Shown: positions 8,805 to 17,451 of the stretch, in pieces | Layout of the letters: each line of letters opens with the position of its first letter | Numbering within the stretch: the first letter of the stretch is position 1 | Assembly (NCBI RefSeq): GCF_009932435.1 | Contig: NZ_BJOU01000001.1 | Span: 310,001-374,000 of the forward strand | Source of the DNA: Gordonia crocea | GTDB lineage: Bacteria > Actinomycetota > Actinomycetes > Mycobacteriales > Mycobacteriaceae | Direction: 5' to 3' | DNA: 64,000 nucleotides | Translations under genes and position numbers: made by a program | Notes under the pieces: model-generated | Databases searched by the model: none | What the model was told of the DNA's origin: nothing | The model's input: the letters and a program-made list of their open reading frames with translations, nothing else

Positions 8805-11800
8805 GTGCCACAGACTGCCTTCCCGCGGGTGCGATCGCGAACCTATCTGACCGATGCGCCGCACACCGCGTCGGTGATCGTCGGTGTCCTCGCGGCGCTG
8901 TCCTTGCTGTCGTCGCTGTCGCCGCGGATCCGCCACCTGATCCACGGGCCGCGCACCTTCATCGACGACTACGTCATCACCATGCCGGACACGAGCTTCG
9001 CGTGGGCCTTCGTGCTGACGCTGGTGGCGATCGCCCTGGGCCACCGCAAGCGGGTGGCCTGGTGGATCTCGGTCATCTACCTGCTGATCTACGCCGCGTC
9101 GAACATCGCCGTCCTCGCCGAGGCGGAACCGCCGTGGCTCGACGGCCACGGGCCCGGCAACCGGGTCCACGCGGGAATCGGGTTGGCCATCGACATAGCC
9201 GCGCTGGCGTTCCTGGTCGCCACGCGCAAGCAGTTCTACACCCGGGTGCGCCGCGGCGCGGCATTCACCGCGCTGGCCACGCTGGTCGCCGGACTGGCCG
9301 TGGGCACCCTGCTCGGCTGGGGCTTGGTCGAGCTCTTCCCGGGGACCCTGGAACGCGGCGAGCGGCTCGCCTACGCGGTCAACCGCGTCGTCGCCTTCGC
9401 CGCCGTCGACCAGCAGAGCTTCGCCGGGCACCAGAGCATCGGACCGGTCAACGGGCTACTCGGCCTGTTCGGCGCGCTCGCCCTGTTGGCGGCCACCCTG
9501 GTGCTGTTCCGGTCGCAACGCCTCAGCGGGTTGATCACCCCACCCGACGAGGAGCTCATCCGCGCCCTCATCACCACCTTCAACGCCGATGATTCGCTGG
9601 CCTACTTTTCGACCCGGCGGGACAAGGCGGCGGTCTTCGCACCCGACGGCCGGGCCGCGGTCACCTTCCGCGTCGAGGTATCGGTCGGCATGGCCGGCGG
9701 CGACCCGATCGGCGACCCGGCGTCGTGGCCGGCCGCCATCGAGGTCTTCCTCGCCGAGTGTGAGCGCTACGGCTGGCACCCCGCGGCCATCGGTGTCAGC
9801 GAGCGGGGCGCGGCCGCCTATGAACAGGCCGGGTTGAGCCTGCTCGGCATCGGCGACGAGGCGATCCTGCACCCGCGCGGATTCACCCTCGGCGGCCACG
9901 AGATGCGCAACGTCCGCCACGCCGTCGGGCGGGCCCGGCGCGTGGGCCTGAGCGTCCGGATCCGGCGTCACCGCGACATCCCCGACGCCGAGATGGTCGA
10001 CGTCGTCGCGCTGGCCGACGCGTGGCGCGACACCGAGGAGGAGCGCGGCTTCGCCATGGCGCTGGGCCGGTTGGGCGACGCCCAAGACGGCGATTGCCTT
10101 CTGGTGGAAGCGATTTCGGGAGCCGGTACCGACGACGAGCGGTGTGTCGGAATGCTGTCCTTCGTCCCGTGGGGGCGGACCGGGGCCTCGCTGGACGTTA
10201 TGCGCCGGGACCGCTCGTCGGTCAACGGGATCGTCGAGTTGATGGTCGCGGAGTTGATGGCCCAGGCCGACGAATTCGGCATCACCGAGGTGTCGTTGAA
10301 CTTCGCCGCGTTCCGCGAGTTCTTCGAGCAGGGCGAGCGGTTGGGCGTCGGGCCGGTGGTCCGCGCCATGCACGGCGTGCTCACCTTCGCGTCGCGGTTC
10401 GTCCAGATGGAATCGCTGTACCGCTCCAACGCCAAGTACCGGCCGCAGTGGGTGCCGCGGTACCTGGCGTTCGAGGACGCCCGGGTCATCCCGCGGGTCG
10501 GGACCGCCGCGATCGTCACCGAGGGATTCGTCTCCCTGCCCAAGTTCTCCCGCCGGCCCAAGGCCCATCGGGGCCCGTCGGCGATCCCGGCGGGCGTGGA
10601 CCTGCCCGCGCTCCTGGCCGAGCTCGACGAGGAGGCCCGGGCCGGTGCCCCGGCCATCCGCCGACCCGAACAGGTGCGGGTGCGGATGGGCAAGCTCGAC
10701 GCCCTGGCCGCCGCCGGCGTGGCGGCCTATCCGGCGGCCGGTCCCGACGAGCGGCCGACGCACACCGTCGCCGAGACCGCCGCCGCGCCGGCGGGCACCG
10801 CGGTCGCCGTTGCCGGTCGGGTGACGGCGCTGCGGGACTTCGGCGGAGTGGTCTTCGCCGAGTTGCACGACTGGTCCGGTCAGACCCAGCTGGTCGTCGA
10901 ACGCGATGCGCTCGACGAGGGCACCCCTGAGTTCGCCCGCCTCGTCGATCTCGGTGATCTCGTCCTGGTGCGGGGGATCACCGGCACCTCGCGGTCCGGG
11001 CAGCGCTCGGTGTTGGCGTCGACGTGGCGGATGTTGGGCAAGTGCCTGCACCCGTTGCCCGACAAGTGGGCCGGACTGGCCGATCCGGAGGCCAAGGTCC
11101 GCCAGCGCTACCTCGACCTCGCCATCGACCCGCAGGCGCGGGAGTTGTTGGCCGCCCGGTCGACCATCATCGCCACGTTGCGCGGCTTCCTCGCCGAGCG
11201 GGGATTCCTCGAGGTCGACACCCCGATCCTGCAACAGGTGCACGGCGGGGCCAATGCGACGCCGTTCGCCACCCACATCAACGCCTACGACCTCGACCTC
11301 TACCTGCGCATCGCTCCCGAGCTGTACCTCAAACGGCTCTGCGTCGGCGGGGTGGACAAGGTCTTCGAGATCGGCCGCAACTTCCGCAACGAGGGGGTCG
11401 ACTACAGCCACAACCCGGAGTTCACCAGCCTGGAGGCCTACGCGGCGCACCGCGACTACCTCGACATGGCCGTGTTGGCCCGCGAGATGATCCAGGCGGC
11501 GGCCACCGCGGTGCACGGTGCCCCGGTGGTGTTGCGGCCCGACGGCGACGGGGGCTACGACCGCGTCGACATCGGCGGCGACTGGCCGCGGTACTCGGTG
11601 TACGAAACGGTGTCGCAGGTCGCCGGGGTGCCCATCACCCCGCAGACCGGGGTCGACGAGCTGCGGGAGTTGGCCCGCGCCCACGGCGTGGCCCTGCGCC
11701 CGATGTGGGACGCCGGGCAGATCGTCGCCGAACTGTACGAGCATTTCGGCGAGGCGCGCACCACCGCGCCCACCTTCTACCTGGACTTCCCCGCCTCGAC

Positions 11801-12128
11801 GTCGCCGCTGACCCGACCGCACCGCGAGGCCGACGGGGTCGCCGAGCGGTGGGACCTGGTGGCCTGGGGCGTCGAGCTGGGGACCGCCTACACCGAGCTC
11901 ACCGATCCGGTGCAGCAGCGGCGCCGGCTCACCGAGCAGTCGGTGCTGGCCGCCGGTGGCGACCCCGAGGCGATGGAGCTCGACGAGGACTTCCTGCAGG
12001 CGCTGGAGTATGCGATGCCGCCGACCGGGGGCCTCGGGCTCGGCGTCGACCGGATCGTCATGCTCATCACCGGGCGGTCCATCCGCGAGTCGCTGCCGTT
12101 CCCGCTGACCAAGCCGCACCAATCGTGA
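8805..12128 (+). CDS. lysX: Bifunctional phosphatidylglycerol lysyltransferase / lysyl-tRNA synthetase
   Basis: A 1107-residue fusion of the mycobacterial LysX type. Residues 1-250 form several membrane helices of MprF type. Residues about 250-580 are the DUF2156 aminoacyltransferase domain, which moves lysine from Lys-tRNA to phosphatidylglycerol. Residues about 640-740 form an OB-fold (GRVTALRDFGGVVFAELHDW). Residues about 760-1107 are a class II LysRS catalytic core with motif 2 FEIGRNFRNEG near 852 and motif 3 GLGLGVDRIVML near 1078. In M. tuberculosis lysylated PG protects against cationic peptides and acid. The start is GTG, probably leaderless. An antisense ORF runs almost its whole length and is a GC artefact. 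Confidence 0.96.
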   Translation: MPQTAFPRVRSRTYLTDAPHTASVIVGVLAALSLLSSLSPRIRHLIHGPRTFIDDYVITMPDTSFAWAFVLTLVAIALGHRKRVAWWISVIYLLIYAASNIAVLAEAEPPWLDGHGPGNRVHAGIGLAIDIAALAFLVATRKQFYTRVRRGAAFTALATLVAGLAVGTLLGWGLVELFPGTLERGERLAYAVNRVVAFAAVDQQSFAGHQSIGPVNGLLGLFGALALLAATLVLFRSQRLSGLITPPDEELIRALITTFNADDSLAYFSTRRDKAAVFAPDGRAAVTFRVEVSVGMAGGDPIGDPASWPAAIEVFLAECERYGWHPAAIGVSERGAAAYEQAGLSLLGIGDEAILHPRGFTLGGHEMRNVRHAVGRARRVGLSVRIRRHRDIPDAEMVDVVALADAWRDTEEERGFAMALGRLGDAQDGDCLLVEAISGAGTDDERCVGMLSFVPWGRTGASLDVMRRDRSSVNGIVELMVAELMAQADEFGITEVSLNFAAFREFFEQGERLGVGPVVRAMHGVLTFASRFVQMESLYRSNAKYRPQWVPRYLAFEDARVIPRVGTAAIVTEGFVSLPKFSRRPKAHRGPSAIPAGVDLPALLAELDEEARAGAPAIRRPEQVRVRMGKLDALAAAGVAAYPAAGPDERPTHTVAETAAAPAGTAVAVAGRVTALRDFGGVVFAELHDWSGQTQLVVERDALDEGTPEFARLVDLGDLVLVRGITGTSRSGQRSVLASTWRMLGKCLHPLPDKWAGLADPEAKVRQRYLDLAIDPQARELLAARSTIIATLRGFLAERGFLEVDTPILQQVHGGANATPFATHINAYDLDLYLRIAPELYLKRLCVGGVDKVFEIGRNFRNEGVDYSHNPEFTSLEAYAAHRDYLDMAVLAREMIQAAATAVHGAPVVLRPDGDGGYDRVDIGGDWPRYSVYETVSQVAGVPITPQTGVDELRELARAHGVALRPMWDAGQIVAELYEHFGEARTTAPTFYLDFPASTSPLTRPHREADGVAERWDLVAWGVELGTAYTELTDPVQQRRRLTEQSVLAAGGDPEAMELDEDFLQALEYAMPPTGGLGLGVDRIVMLITGRSIRESLPFPLTKPHQS

Positions 12129-12162
12129 CCCCGCTGCGGCGCTGGTCGGGTGGGCACTTGGT

Positions 12163-12168
12163 TAGGAT
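12163..12168 (+). promoter_or_regulatory. -10 element, leaderless rraA
   Basis: TAGGAT with 6 nt to the ATG at 12175 and no Shine-Dalgarno. The transcript is expected to begin at the start codon. Confidence 0.6.
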
Positions 12169-12174
12169 TCACCC

Positions 12175-12675
12175 ATGAGTTCTCCCAACGGCACCGTGCA
12201 ACCCGTACCCACCGCAGACCTGGTCGACGAAATCGGTCCCGACGTGCGCAGCTGCGACACACAGTTCCGCCGGTTCGGCCAGCGGGAGAGCTTTGCCGGC
12301 CCGATCACCACCGTCCGCTGCTTCCAGGACAACGCCCTACTCAAGGAGGTCCTGGGCGAGGACAACCCCGGTGGGGTGCTGGTGATCGACGGGGATGCCT
12401 CGATCCACACCGCACTGGTCGGCGACCTCATCGCCGAGCGCGCGCGCACCCACGGTTGGGTCGGACTGGTCGTCAACGGCGCGATCCGCGACGCCGCCAC
12501 CATCGACGGCATGGAGATCGGTGTGAAGGCGCTGGGCACCAACCCGCGCAAGTCCACCAAGACCGGTGCCGGCGAGCGCGACGTCCCGGTCGAATTCGGC
12601 GGCATCACCTTCACCCCCGGCGACATCCTGCACTCCGACGCCGACGGCATCGTCGTCATCGGAACCCAATCCTGA
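12175..12675 (+). CDS. rraA: RraA family protein
   Basis: A 166-residue protein covering the whole RraA/HMG-aldolase fold. Conserved segments are [18 protein letters not shown], the signature [11 protein letters not shown] near residues 98-108, and the C-terminal [14 protein letters not shown]. In E. coli RraA binds RNase E and inhibits it. Many homologues carrying the GxxRD motif are instead 4-hydroxy-4-methyl-2-oxoglutarate aldolases, so the true activity is not settled. The old name menG for this family is a misannotation. It sits between lysX and gabD2 and probably has its own leaderless promoter. Confidence 0.92.
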   Translation: MSSPNGTVQPVPTADLVDEIGPDVRSCDTQFRRFGQRESFAGPITTVRCFQDNALLKEVLGEDNPGGVLVIDGDASIHTALVGDLIAERARTHGWVGLVVNGAIRDAATIDGMEIGVKALGTNPRKSTKTGAGERDVPVEFGGITFTPGDILHSDADGIVVIGTQS

Positions 12676-12728
12676 ATCTCGTCACCCGCAACCCCCTTCG
12701 CCCCGAACCCCTTCGCTAGGAGCCAGAC

Positions 12729-14282
12729 ATGCCGGCACCCTCATCCGCGGTCTTCGACCGGTGGAACAAGCTGATCGCCATCGACCCCGCCGCCAAGCGC
12801 AAGTCGCGCCCCATCCTCGAGGCCTTCAGCGGCAAGACGATTGCGGAGATCCCGGTCGGGACTGCGAAGGATCTGCAGGCTGCCGTCGCCGCAGCCCGCG
12901 TCGCCCAGGAAGGGTGGGCCGCCCGGTCGGTCAAGGAGCGTGCGCAGGTGCTGTTCGCTTTCGCGCGCCTCGTGCACCGCGACTCGGACGCCCTCATGGA
13001 CATCGTGCAGGCGGAGTCGGGCAAGGCGCGGCAGTACGCCCAGGAGGAAGTCCTCGACGTGGCGCTGACTGCCCGCCACTACGCGAGTACCGGGCCCGGC
13101 GTCCTGGCCGAGCACAAGGTCAAGGGCATGATCCCCGGGGCGACCAGCGTCCGGGTGCGGTATCAACCCAAGGGCGTCGTCGGCGTCATCTCGCCGTGGA
13201 ACTACCCGCTGACGCTGGCCGTCTCCGACGCGATCGCCGCCCTGCTGGCCGGCAACGCCGTCGTCATCAAGCCGGACAGCCAGACCCCGTACTGTGCCCT
13301 GGCGGCCGCTGAACTGCTCTACGAGGCGGGGCTGCCGCGCGAACTGTTCGCCGTGGTGCCCGGGCCGGGCAGCGTTGTCGGACAGGAGATCGTCGCGCAG
13401 ACCGACTACGTCATGTTCACCGGATCGTCGACGACCGGCTCCGCACTCGCCGCCCAGGCCGGTAAGCGCCTCATCGGCTTCTCCGCCGAACTGGGCGGTA
13501 AGAACCCGCTCATCGTCACCGCCGGGGCCAACCTGGACCAGGCCGTTCCCGGCGCCGCGCGCGCCTGCTACTCCAACTCCGGGCAGCTGTGCATCTCGAT
13601 CGAGCGGATCTACGTGGAGAAGCCGATCGCCGAGGAGTTCACCAAGCGCTTCGCCGCCTTCGTCGCGGAGATGAAGCTGGGCGCGGCCTACGACTTCTCG
13701 GTCGACATGGGCTCGCTGGCCTCGGCGGCGCAGGTGGACACCGTGCAGGCCCATCTCGACGACGCGGTGGCCCACGGTGCGACGGTGCTCGCCGGCGGTC
13801 GGCGCCGCGAGGATCTGGGGCCGTTCTTCTTCGAACCGACCGTCCTGGCCAACGTCACCGACGCCGCCACCTGCTACCGGCAGGAGACCTTCGGCCCGCT
13901 GGTGGCGATCTACCCGGTGGATTCGGTCGACGAGGCAATCAAGCTCGCCAACGACACCGAGTACGGCCTCAATGCCAGCGTCTTCGCGGGCAGCAGTGCG
14001 CAGGCCAACGCGATCGCCGATCAGTTGCGCGCCGGCACCGTCAACATCAACGAGGGCTATGCCGCCGCCTGGGGCTCCACCGCCGCCCCGATGGGTGGCA
14101 TGGGCATCTCCGGGGTGGGCCGCCGCCACGGCGACGAGGGTCTGCTGAAGTACACCGAGCCGCAGACGGTCGCCGAGCAGCGGGTGATCGGGATCGACGG
14201 CATCCGCGGCGTTCCGCAGAACGTCTTCCTCAAACTGACGCCCAAGGCCATGGCGGCCATGAAGTTCCTCCCCGGGCGCTAG
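12729..14282 (+). CDS. gabD2: Succinate-semialdehyde dehydrogenase (NADP+)
   Basis: A 517-residue aldehyde dehydrogenase, close in length to M. tuberculosis GabD2 (about 518). The cofactor region carries SPWNYPLTL near residue 155, FTGSSTTGSALA near 232, the general-base Glu in AELGGKNPL near 253, and the catalytic Cys in SGQLCISIERI near 288. The reaction is oxidation of succinate semialdehyde to succinate, part of GABA degradation and of the alternative TCA route used by mycobacteria. The ATG has AGGAG just upstream. Other semialdehyde substrates are possible, since ALDH specificity cannot be read with certainty from motifs. Confidence 0.9.
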   Translation: MPAPSSAVFDRWNKLIAIDPAAKRKSRPILEAFSGKTIAEIPVGTAKDLQAAVAAARVAQEGWAARSVKERAQVLFAFARLVHRDSDALMDIVQAESGKARQYAQEEVLDVALTARHYASTGPGVLAEHKVKGMIPGATSVRVRYQPKGVVGVISPWNYPLTLAVSDAIAALLAGNAVVIKPDSQTPYCALAAAELLYEAGLPRELFAVVPGPGSVVGQEIVAQTDYVMFTGSSTTGSALAAQAGKRLIGFSAELGGKNPLIVTAGANLDQAVPGAARACYSNSGQLCISIERIYVEKPIAEEFTKRFAAFVAEMKLGAAYDFSVDMGSLASAAQVDTVQAHLDDAVAHGATVLAGGRRREDLGPFFFEPTVLANVTDAATCYRQETFGPLVAIYPVDSVDEAIKLANDTEYGLNASVFAGSSAQANAIADQLRAGTVNINEGYAAAWGSTAAPMGGMGISGVGRRHGDEGLLKYTEPQTVAEQRVIGIDGIRGVPQNVFLKLTPKAMAAMKFLPGR

Positions 14283-14305
14283 ACCGGGCACGAACGGAGA
14301 CGACG

Positions 14306-14758
14306 ATGACGACGATGCTGATCCGCGATACCGCCCGCCGCGGGGCGGTCGCCCTGGCCGCCACCGCCGCGGTGGGTGCGACCGCGCTGGCCGGGTCCGG
14401 GCAGGCCGATGCACTGCCCCTTCCCGGGGCCCCGGCGCCCCATCCGGCGGCCGCCGTGCACCTGGCCGACTGGTACGGCACCGCCTGGGCGGTGACACTG
14501 ACGACGCCGGACAACGGCGGATTCGTGCTCACCCACGACAAGGGCCGCTCGCCGGTGGTGCTCGAGCAGCGCAGTGTGAAGTACCGCAAGAAGGTGGGCA
14601 CGCCGTGGAAGCGCCTGGCCATCGCCCGCCCGGGCTCCGGGCCGGTGTGGGGTCAGTGGACCCGCCTGCAGGGCTTCGACGGCAAGCAGTTCCGGTTGTG
14701 CCGCCTGGCCCCCACGGGCAAGGACTGCACGTCCTACAGCAACATCATCGTCCCGTAG
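14306..14758 (+). CDS. Small exported protein of unknown function
   Basis: A 150-residue protein with a clear signal peptide: MLIRDTARRGAVALAATAAV, ending near an Ala-x-Ala site around residue 35. The mature part is about 110 residues with beta-type sequence (WYGTAWAVTLTTPDNGGFVL) and two cysteines, at CRLAPTGKDC, that could form a disulfide. I do not recognise the family. ATG 14306 has ACGGAGA about 5 nt upstream. It follows gabD2 by only 23 nt, so it may be co-transcribed, though a functional link is not obvious. Confidence 0.75.
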   Translation: MTTMLIRDTARRGAVALAATAAVGATALAGSGQADALPLPGAPAPHPAAAVHLADWYGTAWAVTLTTPDNGGFVLTHDKGRSPVVLEQRSVKYRKKVGTPWKRLAIARPGSGPVWGQWTRLQGFDGKQFRLCRLAPTGKDCTSYSNIIVP

Positions 14759-14780
14759 GGGCGCTAGTCGCTGACTCGCG

Positions 14781-15512
14781 TTAGGACGAGACGCCCAGGC
14801 GCGCGAGGATGTCGGCGTCGATCGCCGTGAGCTCGTTGCCGATGGCCCGGTGGGCGTTCTTGCGCGCCGCGGGGGCCATGGACTCGGCGGCGTCGACCGC
14901 CACCGCCAGGTTGTCGAGGCGGGCGTTCATGGCCGCGGCGAAAGCCGCCGCGTCGGCGCTGGAATCGGTGAGCGTGAGGGCGCGCAGCGATTCCCGGGTC
15001 GTCGCGGTACGGGCCGCCAGCGGCGCCCCCTTGCCGGAGAACTGCCGCAGCGTCTCGGGGGCCACCCCGGCGCGCGACGCCTGGTAGTCGGCGAGCTTCT
15101 CACGGGCGACCACCCCGCCGCGGTAGACCACCGGGCCGAGGACCGGCGCCAGCACCCGGGCCACCGACAGTGCGCGGCGGGCGTTCTTCGGGGTGAGGCG
15201 CTTCTTGGCCGCAGCAGCCTCGATCTCGGCGGTGCGGACCTTGGCCTCGGCGATCGAGGCCTTGGACGCGTGCTTGGCCTTACGGCCCTCGGTGCGCAGT
15301 TCGCGCTTGTGGGCCCGCTCGTCCTTGCGGTCGGTGCGGCGTTGGGCGCGTTTGCCGTCCTTCTCGACGCGCTTGCGTTCGGCGCGGCGCTCCTTGGCGT
15401 CGTACCGGGCTTCGAACTTGGCCCGCTGCTTGGTGGCCCGCTTGGCGGCCTTCTTCTCGGCGCGCCGCTCCGCGCGGCTGCTCCGCTGCTCGCTGTTGGA
15501 GAACAATCCCAT
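14781..15512 (-). CDS. DUF6474-type charged coiled-coil protein
   Basis: A 243-residue protein with an extremely basic first half. Residues 8-85 are a Lys/Arg/Glu/Ala helix (RAERRAEKKAAKRATKQ and on), probably a long coiled coil. Residues 100-243 are a more ordinary helical domain (ALSVARVLAPVLGPVVYRGG, then LRALTLTDSSADAAAFA). I believe this is the actinobacterial DUF6474 family. No function is known to me. The hydrophobic patch near residues 115-130 could associate with membrane. The start is probably leaderless. It is divergent from the nuclease gene at 15637. Confidence 0.7.
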   Translation of the reverse strand: MGLFSNSEQRSSRAERRAEKKAAKRATKQRAKFEARYDAKERRAERKRVEKDGKRAQRRTDRKDERAHKRELRTEGRKAKHASKASIAEAKVRTAEIEAAAAKKRLTPKNARRALSVARVLAPVLGPVVYRGGVVAREKLADYQASRAGVAPETLRQFSGKGAPLAARTATTRESLRALTLTDSSADAAAFAAAMNARLDNLAVAVDAAESMAPAARKNAHRAIGNELTAIDADILARLGVSS

Positions 15513-15518
15513 GCGGCC

Positions 15519-15524
15519 ACACTA
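15519..15524 (-). promoter_or_regulatory. -10 element, leaderless DUF6474 gene
   Basis: TAGTGT on the minus strand is followed by 6 nt and the ATG at 15512. No ribosome binding site is visible. Confidence 0.55.
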
Positions 15525-15636
15525 TGACATCTCGGTTCTGTTCGATACGTGTCGCCCGGCCTCCGGCGTCAGACCCATCGGTTACGTTGGGAACCGACTC
15601 GCGCGCTTCCCTGCGCGGAGGCGCAAGGTGGTGAGA

Positions 15637-17301
15637 GTGAGCACGGTGACCCGGAATCAGGCGGCGGTACTGCTGACCGCTCGTGATCTCTCCGGATGTG
15701 GGCACCGGTTGGCTCTGGACAACTCGCCGCAGGCCTTGGGACACCGAGATCAGGCAGCGGACTCGCCCGAGGTGGCCCGGCGCAAAGAGGCGGCGGCACT
15801 GCACCGGGCGCGCGTGCACGACCTGCTGCGCTCGATCCACAGCGACGAGGCGTCCGCCACGTTCGTGACGGTCGAGTCGGGGCCGCGCGAGGATCGCGTC
15901 GCCGCGACCCTGGCGGCCGCGCGGGCGGGTGCGCGGTGGATCTGGAATGCCGCCCTGCCCGACGATCCGCTCGACCGCCGCCGCGGTCACAGCGAACTGC
16001 TGGTGCATGACGGTATCGGCTACCTCCCGGTCATCGTCGTGAACCACCGGGTGACCCGGCCGGCGTCGGCGGGCAACGGGAACGGCGACGGGCCGCGCGC
16101 CATCACCACCAGTCCCCTGTGGGCGTGGCTGCCGATGCCCGATACGACGCGGACGATGCGGCCCAACCGCCGCGACCAGCAGCGTCTCCAACACCTGACC
16201 GAGATGCTGGTGGCCGCCGGACTCTCCGGGGAGCGCAGCACGGGGCAATGGCGGGCCGGTGTCATCGGGATGGACGCCGACTGCATCGCCGTGATCGACC
16301 TGGGTGCCCAGCGCGAGGATTTCGCCCACCTCACCTATGAGCGTCTCGCGATTGTGGACCAGCTTGTGGCCACCGCGCCCAGTCGCATCGGGGAGTGCGC
16401 CGACTGTCCGTGGTGGAAACAGTGCGAGGCCGAACTCATGGTCCGCGACGATGTCAGCCTCGTCGTGAACGGGTCGGTGACCACCGCGCTGCGCGAGCAC
16501 GGGATCACTACCATCGGCGCGCTTGCCGCCCTGTCCCCGGCGCAGGAACCCGAGGAATGGCACAGCGGGTCGTTCCCCGACGCGATTGCTGCGGCACGCT
16601 GCTATCAAACCGGTAGTCCCATGGTGCGACGCTCAACGACCGCCCCCATCGCGCGGGCCGACGTCGAGGTGGATGTCGACATGGAGAGCTTCGGCGAGGA
16701 TGGCGCGTACCTGTGGGGCACGCTGCTCACCGACCGGACCGACCCGGACCGGCCGGTCCGATACCGGCCGTTCGTGACCTGGCGGCCGCTGCCGACGACG
16801 GCCGAGGCCGAGTCCTTCGCGGCGTTCTGGGCGTGGTTGCAGGAGGAGATGGCGCACGCGCACGCCCGGGGCAAGACCTTTGCCGCCTACTGCTACTCCG
16901 AGCAGGCCGAAAACCGGTGGCTGCGCGGGTCGGCCGATCGCTTCGCCGGGATGCCGGGGATCCCGACCCGGGCCGAGGTCGATGCGTTCATCGCCTCGCC
17001 GCAGTGGGTTGACGTATATGCCGCGGTGTCGTCGAACTTCTACTGTCCCAAGGGCAAAGGGCTCAAGCGGGTCGCACCGGTCGCCGGCTTCCATTGGCGC
17101 GACGACGAGGCGGGCGGCGCGGCGTCGATGGACTGGTACGCGTTGGCCGTCGGGATGGACGGTTCGGCGCCCGACGAGAGTCAGCGCACGCGGTTGTTGC
17201 AATACAACGAGGACGACGTCCGCGCGACGAAGGTCCTGCGGGAGTGGATGGACAGCGATGCCGTCACCGCCCTGCCGACGATGCGCGAGCTGCTGGCCTG
17301 A
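15637..17301 (+). CDS. TM0106-family RecB-like putative nuclease
   Basis: A 554-residue predicted nuclease. The N-terminal half is RecB/Cas4-like: a lone Cys in LSGCGHRLALD, and a later ECADCPWWKQCEAEL motif that together could hold an iron-sulfur cluster. A basic RRKEAAALHRARVHD segment lies between them. The C-terminal half (about residues 345-554) is RNase H-like, with acidic motif DVDMESF near 350 and a late YNEDDVRATKVLREWM motif that fits a DEDD exonuclease. Its biological role is unknown; family members are suspected DNA-repair or defence enzymes. GTG 15637 is preferred because AAGG lies about 8 nt upstream; in-frame GTGs at 15628 and 15631 are alternatives. A 21-bp repeat array starts 3 nt after the stop. 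Confidence 0.8.
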   Translation: MSTVTRNQAAVLLTARDLSGCGHRLALDNSPQALGHRDQAADSPEVARRKEAAALHRARVHDLLRSIHSDEASATFVTVESGPREDRVAATLAAARAGARWIWNAALPDDPLDRRRGHSELLVHDGIGYLPVIVVNHRVTRPASAGNGNGDGPRAITTSPLWAWLPMPDTTRTMRPNRRDQQRLQHLTEMLVAAGLSGERSTGQWRAGVIGMDADCIAVIDLGAQREDFAHLTYERLAIVDQLVATAPSRIGECADCPWWKQCEAELMVRDDVSLVVNGSVTTALREHGITTIGALAALSPAQEPEEWHSGSFPDAIAAARCYQTGSPMVRRSTTAPIARADVEVDVDMESFGEDGAYLWGTLLTDRTDPDRPVRYRPFVTWRPLPTTAEAESFAAFWAWLQEEMAHAHARGKTFAAYCYSEQAENRWLRGSADRFAGMPGIPTRAEVDAFIASPQWVDVYAAVSSNFYCPKGKGLKRVAPVAGFHWRDDEAGGAASMDWYALAVGMDGSAPDESQRTRLLQYNEDDVRATKVLREWMDSDAVTALPTMRELLA

Positions 17302-17304
17302 GTC

Positions 17305-17451
17305 GCCGACTGGGCCCTCGATCTCGTCGAGTGGGCCCTCGATCTCGCCGACTGGGCCCTCGATCTTGTCGACTGGGCCCTCGATCTCGTCGAGTGGGCC
17401 CTCGATCTCGCCGACTGGGCCCTCGATCTTGTCGACTGGGCCCGGGCTTAG
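17305..17451. repeat. 21-bp tandem repeat array, seven units
   Basis: Seven consecutive 21-bp units of the form G(C/T)CGA(C/G)TGGGCCCTCGATCT(C/T). Their order is A-B-C-D-B-C-D', where three units (B, C, D) form a 63-bp higher-order repeat. The last unit decays at its 3' end and contains the stop codon of the convergent gene. The array sits exactly between the stop codons of two convergent genes. Each unit holds the palindrome GGGCCC and a CTCG(T/A)CGAG-like element, so the transcript can fold in many registers. No copy was seen elsewhere in the window. Confidence 0.9.

Noticed and set aside
9456..12122. 888-codon open frame opposite lysX
   Set aside because: Antisense shadow of lysX; composition is artefactual and no ribosome binding site is present.
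17305..17451. CRISPR array
   Set aside because: The units are directly adjacent without spacers and no cas genes are nearby; it is a simple tandem repeat.
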